Part shown: piece after piece, positions 9,831-19,339 of the stretch | Numbering within the stretch: position 1 is the first letter of the stretch | How the letters are laid out: each line of letters starts with the position of its first letter | DNA from: Amoebidium appalachense | Taxonomy: Eukaryota; Ichthyosporea | Reading direction: 5' to 3' | Length of the DNA: 64,000 nucleotides | NCBI GenBank assembly: GCA_963693365.1 | Contig: CAVNZM010000011.1 | Location: forward strand, 1,860,001-1,924,000 | Translations under genes and position numbers: made by a program | The notes under the pieces: generated by a model | The model's database searches: none | Told to the model about the DNA's origin: nothing | The model's input: only the letters and a program-made list of their open reading frames with translations

Positions 9831-11408
9831 TTGGGGTCAATTAGAATCCTGACTTATGAGTGTGCTATACGTCTCCTATGGGAAAAGCTTGCTGCACGGG
9901 GTGTACCACACTGCATTGGTGTTCTGTTAGAAGCACTCTTGTCTCAAACCTATGGTAGAGCTGTGGTTAATGGGCATCTTTCATATGGTTTTGCTCGTAC
10001 TAGAGGTCTCTTGCAGGGCTCATTGCTTAGCCCCTTTTTGTTTAACCTATTTATAGATGATTTGGCTGTCAAGATTTACGCCGAAAACGATGACCCTATT
10101 AATAACTTTCCGCCTGCACTTCTCTATGCTGATGATCTGTCCCTCCTTGCCCGTACCCCTAGACGCCTGCAAAGATTGTTCGATGTAGTGTCAGAGTGGT
10201 GCAAGGCAAACCTTATGATCCTTAACATAGACAAATGTGGTGTTCTTGTACCTGATATAGCTAACAATTTACACACATTTACATTATCATCTAAACCTGT
10301 ACCTATAGTTCCAGAATACAAATATCTTGGTGTTCCGGTTGATTCTGTTGGTGTTATGTTTCCCCATATGGTCGAAAAGAGGGTAGAGTTGGCTCGTAAG
10401 CGGTTAGCTTTCTTCTCGGCTAATATTTTTAAAGACACACCCCTCCATCCTTCTATTAGACTTACATTTATTCGCACTTTTGTCTTCCCGGCATGTGAAT
10501 ATGGTTTACCCCTTCTCGCCGCTTGGATCAAGAAAGAGAGAACTAGAGCGCTTAAACCCTTGGCAAATTTCCTTGAAGCAGAAGTTGCCTCCTTTCTATC
10601 TAACAACTGTTGTAAACCTGGGCCTGTAACGCTCTCGATATATGGTCTGGTCCCAATAGCTGCTAGAGTATCCTATCTCGCGCTGAAATTCAATAAGCAC
10701 ATAAGCCGCTTAAAGAAGTATTTGCCCTCCCACCCTCTCTTCTCTATCCGACCTGTCCCCTCCTCACCTCTCCCCTCTTTCCTCCCCTCTCTCTCCCCTT
10801 CTCCCCTGGGCACAAATACAAATAAACCCCGCAATAGTGTGTGTGTGACTTTGGACTGCCACTTACTTATTAAACATGTACACAATCACAAGATAATCAC
10901 GCAATATAACAAATGGAAAAAGATACCAAACGACACTAGACCCGATGAAAGCATACACCTTGAAAAACTAAGCCTTATGTCTCGTTTTATATATACTGAC
11001 CGCCTCAACCATATTGCCAAATATGGCACTCGCAAGTGTATAACACCTAAATACATATTACCTTCCTGTAGAACTGGTCTTTCTCTAGCTGATGGTATTA
11101 TTGATCAATTACCACGCTTTTACTGTACACGTGCTATACAGTGGAGATCTAATAAGTATAAGGTGGCATCATTTGCATGCCCAAACAACACACACACACA
11201 CCAGTTTAACCGGTCATGTATCGCCAAATGTAGTTTGATAGACCACATAATACCGCAACACACACACGTCACATTCACAACAGACACCCAGAAAGATAGC
11301 CTACCTGTAAATTACAACATCCTTGATTTTATACTAAACACGCGTAACTACGACCTGTTTATTAGATGTATTGATTGGCTTGAGAAACACATCACTACAA
11401 AATTATAG
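9831..11408 (+). CDS. LINE-type reverse transcriptase (C-terminal two thirds)
   Basis: 525 residues. RT motifs are visible: RGLLQGSLLSPFLFNLFIDDL (palm, residues about 53-73) and LLYADDLSLLA with the catalytic pair (about 98-108), followed by a YKYLGVPVDS thumb motif typical of non-LTR retrotransposons. The endonuclease and the first RT blocks are missing, and the apparent start is just the first Met in an open frame. The C-terminal ~250 residues have no clear zinc knuckle. The protein would nick-prime and copy element RNA, but this copy is truncated. A second copy of the same segment lies at 34448-36034 with a one-base deletion. Confidence 0.9.
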   Translation: MGSIRILTYECAIRLLWEKLAARGVPHCIGVLLEALLSQTYGRAVVNGHLSYGFARTRGLLQGSLLSPFLFNLFIDDLAVKIYAENDDPINNFPPALLYADDLSLLARTPRRLQRLFDVVSEWCKANLMILNIDKCGVLVPDIANNLHTFTLSSKPVPIVPEYKYLGVPVDSVGVMFPHMVEKRVELARKRLAFFSANIFKDTPLHPSIRLTFIRTFVFPACEYGLPLLAAWIKKERTRALKPLANFLEAEVASFLSNNCCKPGPVTLSIYGLVPIAARVSYLALKFNKHISRLKKYLPSHPLFSIRPVPSSPLPSFLPSLSPSPLGTNTNKPRNSVCVTLDCHLLIKHVHNHKIITQYNKWKKIPNDTRPDESIHLEKLSLMSRFIYTDRLNHIAKYGTRKCITPKYILPSCRTGLSLADGIIDQLPRFYCTRAIQWRSNKYKVASFACPNNTHTHQFNRSCIAKCSLIDHIIPQHTHVTFTTDTQKDSLPVNYNILDFILNTRNYDLFIRCIDWLEKHITTKL

Positions 11409-11412
11409 CGCA

Positions 11413-11483
<71 letters not shown>

Positions 11484-11516
11484 CCAGCTGATACCGAGTG
11501 TCCCGAGGGGAGCCCC

Positions 11517-11563
<47 letters not shown>

Positions 11564-11760
11564 GGGGAACCCCAACTAATTGATTTCTCCTTGTAGTCTT
11601 TATGGTGTCTCGTAGAGAAAGTAAACCCTGATATATAGTCACCACCCGACATCTATGTACGTGATCATGATATACCGCTGAGGGGATATTCCGAGCAAAA
11701 CCCCCCCCCCCCATACCTGAGACTGGTTCTCTTTGCCTCGAGTAAACAGCGTAAACCCCC
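11409..11760 (+). repeat. CA tract, internal poly-A and post-poly-A tail shared with second LINE copy
   Basis: Holds (CA)n at about 11415-11482, an A run at 11521-11562, then ~200 bp ending GAGTAAACAGCGTAAACCCC. The whole arrangement is repeated at 35672-36034, so the sequence after the poly-A belongs to the copied unit. Confidence 0.85.
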
Positions 11761-11883
11761 AGTACGATCTGTGTCTAGGCGGAAGACGGTAAGCTCCCCT
11801 GAGGCAGTGCCTCGCCGGGAGTGAAACGGGATAAAATAAAAAAAAAAAAAATAAAAAAAAAAATAAAAAAATACGAGCTACAA

Positions 11884-14200
11884 CGTTGTGTTTTTTTCGT
11901 GTGACCCTCGTACTCCAGGGGCACATTCACCATCCCCCCCATAAACTTTGTGGTAAAGTTCTCGTGCTAGAAGCTGTTCTGTGGGTAGTTATTGAAAAAA
12001 CGAATAATGTCTAGGTAACACATGTACATATGCTATGCTACAAGGGGGGTTCTATTCGAGCTACAATGTTGTGTTTTTTTTGTGTGACCCTCGTACTCCA
12101 GGGGCACATTCACCATCCCCCCCATAAACTTTGTGGCAAATCTCTCGTGCTAGAGGCTGTTCTGTGGGTAGTTATTGAAAAACCAATAATGTCTAGGTAA
12201 CGTATGTACATATACTATGCTACAAGGGGGGTTCTATACGAGCTACAACGTTGTGTTTTTTTCGTGTGACCCTTGTACTCCAGGGGTACATTCACCATCC
12301 CCCCCATAAACTTTGTGGTAAATGTCTCGTGCTAGAAGCTGTTCTGTGGGTAGTTATTGAAAAAACCAATAATGTCTAGGTAACACATGGACATATACTA
12401 TGCTACAAGGGGGTTCTATTCGAGCTACAATGTTGTGTTTTTTTCGTGTGACCCTCGTACTCCAGGGGCACATTATCCATCCCCCCATAAACTTTGTGGT
12501 AAATTTCTCGTGCTAGAAGCTGTTCTGTGGGTAGTTATTGAAAAAAAAATAATGTCTAGGTAACATACTATGTACATATACTATGCTGTAAGGGGGGTTC
12601 TATACGAGCTACAACGTTGTGTTTTTTTCGTGTGACCCTCGTACTCCAGGGGCACATTCACCATCCCCCCCCATAAACTTTTTGGTAAATCTCTCGTGCT
12701 AGAGGCTGTTCTGTGGGTAGTTATTGAAAAACCAATAATGTCTAGGTAACATATGTACATATACTATGCTACAAGGGGGGTTCTATACGAGCTACAACGT
12801 TGTGTTTTTTTCGTGTGACCCTCGTACTCCAGGGGCACATTCACCATCCCCCCCATAAACTGTGTGGTAAATGTCTCGTGCTAGAAGCTGTTCTGTGGGT
12901 AGTTATCGAAAAAACCAATAATGTGTAAGTAACACATGTGCATATATTATGCTACAGGGGGGGTTCTATTCGAGCTACAACGTTGTGTTTTTTTTGTGTG
13001 ACCCTCGTACTCTAGGGGCACATTCACCATCCCCCCCATAAACTGTGTGGTAAATGTCTCGTGCTAGAAGCTGTTCTGTGGGTAGTTATTGAAAAAACCA
13101 ATAATGTCTAGGTAACACATGTACATATACTATGCTACAAGGGGGGTTCGATACGAGCTACAACGTTGTGGTTTTTTCGTGTGCCCCTCGTACTCCAGGG
13201 GCACATTCACCATCCCCCCCCATAAACGTTTTGGTATATTTCTCGTGCTAGAGGCTGTTCTGTGGGTAGTTATTGAAAAACCCAAAAATGTCTAGGTAAC
13301 ACATGGACATATACTATGCTACAAGGGGGGTTCTATACGAGCTACAACGTTGTGTTTTTTTCGTGTGACCCTCGTACTCCAAGGGCACATTCACCATCCC
13401 CCCCATAAACTGTGTGGTAAATGTCTCGTACTAGAAGCTGTTCTGTGGGTAGTTATCGAAAAAACCAATAATGTGTAAGTAACACATGTACATATATTAT
13501 CAGCTACAAGGGGGGTTCTATTCGAGCTACAACGTTGTGTTTTTTTTGTGTGACCCTCGTACTCCAGGGGCACATTCACCATCCCCCCCATAAACTGTGT
13601 GGTAAATGTCTCGTGCTAGAAGCTGTTCTGTGGGTAGTTATTGAAAAAACCAATAATGTCTAGGTAACACATATACATATATTATGCTACAAGGGGGGTT
13701 CTATTCGAGCTACAACGTTGTGTTTTTTTCGTGTGACCCTCGTACTCCAGGGGCACATTCACTATCCCCCCCATAAACTTTGTGGTAAATTTCTCGTGCG
13801 AGAGGCTGTTCTGTGGGTAGTTATTGAAAAAACCAATAATGTGCTACAAGGGGGGTTCTATTCGAGCTACAACGTTGTGTTTTTTTCGTGTGACCCTCGT
13901 ACTCCAGGGGCACATTCACCATCCCCCCCATAAACTGTGTGGTAAATGTCTCGTGCTAGAAGCTGTTCTGTGGGTAGTTATTGAAAAAACCAATAATGTG
14001 TAAGTAACACATGTACATATACTATGCTACAAGGGGGGTTCTATTCGAGCTACAACGTTGTGTTTTTTTCGTGTGGCCCTCGTACTCCAAGGGCACATTC
14101 ACCATCTCCCCTTATAATTTGTGGTGAATTTATCGTGCTAGAAGCTACTCTGTGGGTAGTTAGTGAAAAAACCCGATGCTTATAAGTAACGCATGCACAA
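11884..14200. repeat. Satellite array, about 13 units of ~183 bp
   Basis: GAGCTACAACGTTGTG marks recur near 11875, 12058, 12240, 12422, 12606, 12789, 12972, 13155, 13338, 13524, 13708, 13866 and 14047. Units are 90-98% alike by eye and hold CGTGTGACCCTCGTACTCCA, a C run and GTGGGTAGTTATTGAAAAA. The 13708 unit is shortened by ~25 bp. Coding potential is absent. Confidence 0.95.
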
Positions 14201-14462
14201 ATTGTCATCATAGCATTACACTACCATAGTAGTTGGTCGACAATAACGATATATTGGGAATGTGGACACCATATTGTAAACCAAAAAATAATAACACCAT
14301 AATATACTACACATACCTAACAATGTATTGTGAATGAATAAAATACTTGCTTACGTGCTGGTAACATACGAGAAACAAGGATTCTCTCGCTCTTTTTTTC
14401 TTTCTTTTTTGTTTGTTTTTGTGTTTGTGTGTGTGTGTGCGTGTGTGTGTGTGTGTGTTTAA

Positions 14463-14501
<39 letters not shown>

Positions 14502-15085
14502 CGTTTTGCAGATATATCGACTAGAGTCCCTCATCAGGGGACACATTCACAGTACTTTATTAAGATCGGCCTTCAAGGCCAAAAAAGCTCGATCTCGAGT
14601 AAGATTAGATAGCATTTTATGAGGCCGGCCAGGCCTTAAATACAAAAAGGAGAAAAAACAACACACAGCTAAACATAGATCTAATATTAGCTAAATCAAT
14701 CGACACACTGGTACATTGCCTGGAGTAAACAGCATCTATCCCACTGGTACATGTACTGTCATCATCCAACCAACACCCGTGTAGTACCTTTGTCAAGCGT
14801 TCCTACGATACTACATAAGAGAAGAGAGGGTTATATGTGTACGTGTGTACGTGTGTACGTGTGTGTGTATGTGTGTATGTGTGAGGGAGGGAGGGAGGGA
14901 GGGTTGGGAGGGAGGGAGGGAGGGAGGGGGGAGGGAGGGGGGAGGGAGGGAGAGAAAGAGAGAAAGAGAGAGAGTGTGCATGTCTGTATGTGTGTGTGTG
15001 TGTGTGTGTGTGTTTGCGTGTGTGTGTGAGTGCCTATGTGAGTGTGCATGTGCATGTGCATGTGCATGTGCATGTGCATGTGTGT

Positions 15086-15128
<43 letters not shown>

Positions 15129-15600
15129 GGGAGGGAGGGAGGGAGGGAGGGAGGGAGGGAGGGAGGGAGGGAGGGAGGGAGGGACGGAGGGAGGGAGGGA
15201 GGGATGGTTGGGAGGGAGGGAGGGAGGGGGGAGGGAGGGAGGGAGGGAGGGAGAGAAAGAGAGAGAGACTGTGTGTGTGTGTGCATATCTGTATGTGTGT
15301 GTGTATGTGCGTGTTTGCGTGTGTGCGTGTGTGCATGTGTGAGTGTACATGTGCATGTGTGTGTGTCTGTGTGTGCATATGTGCATGTGTGTGTGTGTGT
15401 GTGTGTATGCGTGTCTGTGTCTGATGTGTGGATGTCTGTGTATGTTGTGTGTGTGTGTATGTCTGTGTGTGTGTATGTGCTCAGTTGAAAGGGAAGGGGG
15501 GGGAGAGGGGGGATGCACCGTGTGTGTGCATGTGTGCACGTGTGTGTGTGTGTGCTCTGTGGAGAGGGGAAGGGGAGGGGGGAAATGCACCGTGTGTGTG

Positions 15601-15662
<62 letters not shown>

Positions 15663-15803
15663 GTGTGTTTGTCTGTGTGTGCATGTCTGTGTGCGTCGTG
15701 TGTGGTGTGTGTGTGTATGTGCATGTCTGTGCATGTGTGCATGTGCTCGGTGGAGAGGGAAGGGCAAGGGGGGGATTCGTGTCCGTGCATGTGTGCATGT
15801 GTG

Positions 15804-15852
<49 letters not shown>

Positions 15853-16083
15853 ATGTATGTGTGTGTGTATGTGCTCAGTTGAGAGGGAAGGGGGGGGGGG
15901 GGGGATGCACCGTGTGTGTGCATGTGTGCACGTGTGTGTGTGTGTGTGCTCTGTGGAGAGGGAAGGGGAGGGGGAGGAAATGCACCGTGTGTGTGCATAT
16001 GTGTGTGTGTCTCTCTGTATGTGTGTGTGTGTGTGTTGTGTGTTTGTGTGTGTGAGCATGTCTGTGTACGTCGTGTGTGTGTG

Positions 16084-16150
<67 letters not shown>

Positions 16151-16732
16151 GGTGTGTGTGTGTGTCCCGGTGTGCATGTGCGTGCGTGTGTGTGAGTGCA
16201 TGTTTTTGGAGTGCATGTTTTTGCATTGTGTGCGAGCATGTGGATGCCTTGGTGAGAACAAGATTGGACGGTGTCGAATGCTGTGTGTGTTAAGTGTGTG
16301 TGTGTGTGTGTGTGTGTGTATCTGTGTGCGTGTGTGTTTTTTTGGGGGGAGAGGGGTAGTAGGAGGACAAGAGGGGGGGGGGGGGGGGGGGGGGTAAAGA
16401 GTACGAGAGAAAGGGGTAGAATTTCAGACATGTGGAGGCTTGAGCAAAAGCAGGTTAAGTCCATAATGGGTAAAACCGGCGCTGGAACGAGAGGGAAGGG
16501 GGGGGGGGGGGGAGGGGGGGGGGGGGGGGGGGGGGGGGTGATGATGTGTGCATTCGAGGGTGGCAGCCAAAGAAGCAAAGCATCGCAAAGGACATTGGAA
16601 TAGAGGGACACAGGACCAAAACAGGATCAATGGGAGAAGAGGGAAAAAAATTAATAGTTATCGGGGAGGGATAAGAAGAAATACTGCAAGTAATCGAGGC
16701 GAACAGGTATGGGGGGAACCGGGCAGGAAGAA

Positions 16733-16765
<33 letters not shown>

Positions 16766-17083
16766 GGTGAAGGACGAGAGGGTGGGTCACAAGACAGAGA
16801 TTATTCAGTACAGACTAAGGCTTCAGTCGGGAAGGGAGGGGGGGGGGGGGAGGGGGGGGGGGAGGGGGAGAGGAGGGGGGTGGGGGGGTCATAAAAGGAC
16901 AAGGAAAGGAGGTGATTTCAGCAACCAGTCGAGGCTTGAACAAGAGTAGGTGAAGTTTGTAACGGTTAGCAAAACTGGTGCTAGAACGAGAGAGGAAACA
17001 CACAGTGAAACGCAAAAGAGGGTAGAGAGTTGAGAGGAAGAAGGGGAAGTTTGTGTGTGTGCGTGTATGCATGGGTGGGTGGG

Positions 17084-17182
<99 letters not shown>

Positions 17183-17451
17183 TGGTTACACTGGCAGCGT
17201 CCGTGGTGATGGGTTTGGGGGGGAAGGGGGTGAGGGGAGTGAGGGATGTTTCGAAGAAAGAAAAGTATTGCAAGTAACAAGGGGGCATAGGACTAAAACA
17301 AAATGGAGGGGGGAGGAGGGGGGGGATGCTGTAAACTTTGATGCGTCTCGGGGACGTGTGTAGGGACTGCGAGTTCTCTTAGATTTGCATTTCAGAATTT
17401 TTACTCTATTCCTCCAGGTTTTTTTTATATTTTTTTTAGGGTTGGGTTGGG

Positions 17452-17530
<79 letters not shown>

Positions 17531-17560
17531 GTCATTACTTTCCTGTATTATCCTTTATGC
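14201..17560. repeat. Simple-repeat desert: GT, GGGA, poly-G tracts
   Basis: A long stretch without genes. It has G runs at about 14463-14500, 16376-16394, 16499-16538, 16734-16764 and 17454-17528 (75 G), GT tracts (15087-15126, 15607-15660, 15810-15850, 16085-16146, 17087-17180) and GGGA blocks at 14882-14950 and 15128-15250. A ~393-bp higher-order duplication starts at about 15466 and again at 15859. About 14510-14810 is ordinary sequence in which I see nothing. Confidence 0.9.
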
Positions 17561-17759
17561 TACTTCAAGTTTTATACCCTACCGCTTACACAGGATGTAG
17601 GCTGGTGAAAGGTTTAATGGTAGGACGTTCGGTGACGTTTGTACCACGGACCACGGGAACATCTTCCCCAGGAACAGTATTCAAAACAAAGAACTTTTAT
17701 ATTTTGAGGTGCTAAAAACGTGAGGACCACTTGTTATGGCCGTTGCCCTTCTCAATCTT

Positions 17760-18720
17760 GGTACGGAAATGCACCCATATTATACTGCAAATGTATTGTA
17801 TATGACGTGTGTATATCGTACAGGTACTGGTAGTATATTGATAGTACCTCCTACGTAATGATTTGTTCGCATTCGAACATACTGGCAGTATATACTGAGA
17901 CTATAACCAATATATGGTGTCCTTAGCTGTGTCCGTATTGGTGACAGTATTATAGATGTATTCGTGACATTGCCAATACCACTTGTGCCTTAGATATTCG
18001 CAATAGGATAAAAGTTTTCTTGCTATATCATGTTTATGTCCTACTAATATGGATGTGATATGGGTAGGATATGATCTACATAATGTCAGTATATGTCCAC
18101 CCTAATACCACGGTATTAGCAATGTACTGCGCATACAAGGACTACACTCCGAACATGTTTGTTGAACATGTGTTGGCAATACATTCACAATATTGCAACT
18201 ACATAGGTAAAGTGACCTGTTCTTTCATCCCCAATATTGTACCAATATATTGGCAATAAAATACACGCCCCATATTTTCGGTTGCTTTTACCTATTGATA
18301 ATAGGTGCATAATAGTCTTGATATTGTGACGGATACATTGGCAATACATTTGGACCGTATTGAGACCCTATTATAAGCATATCACAACTCTATAACCAAT
18401 AGCGACGTTATGTTTGTATCGGCCATATGGGACATATGTGTTGGGTATATTGCCAATAACCCAAAATGGTCAGGAATAATACATTCATAATATATTGGCA
18501 ATAGTCTTGCCACGTTGGACAATACCATAATTTGACACAAAATTATCCTACATTTTATATATTCATAACTTATTGACAATACTCCGCAAGCAATAGTATA
18601 ATACCGAATAAATACATTGACAATATCGAAATTGTATTGTTAATAGGCACACACACGTACACGCGTTTTGAGATATTGCCAGTACATTACTCATACGGTA
18701 TATAGTTATTGATCCGACCT
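17760..18720. repeat. ATTGGCAAT-rich block B
   Basis: Same motif style as block A: ATTGGCAAT/ATTGCCAAT or one-mismatch variants near 17971, 18173, 18250, 18341, 18449, 18494, 18573, 18616 and 18676, in AT-rich sequence. It lies directly left of the piggyBac region. Confidence 0.65.
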
Positions 18721-18752
18721 GAATCGATAAACGCTCCAACCAGAGTACTGTA

Positions 18753-18770
18753 TGACGTCATCATATAAAA
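18753..18770 (+). promoter_or_regulatory. CRE palindrome plus TATA box
   Basis: A perfect TGACGTCA (18753-18760) is followed 3 bp later by TATAAAA (18764-18770). This is a convincing core promoter firing rightward, towards 18800. The only rightward frame nearby is a 66-codon ORF (18952-19152) of unknown nature. The recognised genes here lie on the other strand, so this may give an antisense or noncoding transcript. Confidence 0.5.
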
Positions 18771-18929
18771 ACGCCTGGCGCAGGGTCAGTTTTGCACGTG
18801 TTACTCTCTTTTTCTCACCATTTTACCCTAACGTGACAGGGAACAAGCACATCACAAAAAAACCGTAGAAAAATTCTTGGCGGGGTAGTGGCTTAGTAAG
18901 TAATGGTAGGCATTCAACGATTTTGAGCA

Positions 18930-19220
18930 TCAATTTACGGAGAACTTTGTAGTGTTTGCGCACCCCATGACTACAATAATTTCTCGGAAAGCTTGTTGGT
19001 ATGGCTTATTTTGCACTTTACGGGTTCTGGCACCGGGAGGCCATAGGCCTGAGCCAAGAAAAACGTCAAACTTGTTACAAATGCGTGCCAAAGATGCATA
19101 CTTTAAACGTTCACGTTGTTGCTTTTGCACCACAGGTGCATTTTTCGTTTGAGAAACATTGACATCAGCTTTCAAATTCGTTTTTTTCGGTACACACACT
19201 TCAAATAACCCTTTTAGCAT
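18930..19220 (-). CDS. Unrecognised small ORF downstream of piggyBac transposase
   Basis: 96 residues, basic and lysine/arginine-rich (KQQRERLKYASLARICNKF), with no recognised domain. It lies 119 bp downstream of the transposase stop on the same strand, so it could be a 3' exon, an accessory ORF of the element or chance. No splice sites were established. The overlapping rightward frame is equally uncharacterised. Confidence 0.3.
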   Translation of the reverse strand: MLKGLFEVCVPKKTNLKADVNVSQTKNAPVVQKQQRERLKYASLARICNKFDVFLGSGLWPPGARTRKVQNKPYQQAFREIIVVMGCANTTKFSVN

Positions 19221-19339
19221 CTAGTTACCACAAACAGTTTCGAAGAAACGAATAAAAACCAAACAAATCACACCTAATCCGAAAACGACAAATGAGTGTT
19301 GCGCAATGTACAGAAACAGACCAGTGGGCAGAAGGTACT

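Larger units (their letters stand above)
9379..11870 (+). mobile_element. Non-LTR retroelement insertion with tRNA-like head, LINE RT and 13-bp target duplication
   Basis: The segment interrupts a satellite unit and is bounded by a direct repeat ATACGAGCTACAA at 9366-9378 and 11871-11883, a target-site duplication. It ends in an A-rich tail (about 11832-11870), as expected for target-primed reverse transcription. From the 5' end it has a Pol III-type tRNA-like head, ~370 bp of unassigned sequence, an RT-bearing ORF (9831-11408), a CA tract, an internal poly-A of about 40 nt, a C run, and ~110 bp before the final tail. The ORF lacks an endonuclease and the first RT motifs, so the LINE part is 5'-truncated; the tRNA-like head may be a SINE fused to it. 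Confidence 0.85.

Noticed and set aside
14811-16226. Very long minus-strand open frame rich in His and Thr
   Set aside because: It is the translation of CA/GGGA microsatellites; any dinucleotide repeat without stops gives such frames.
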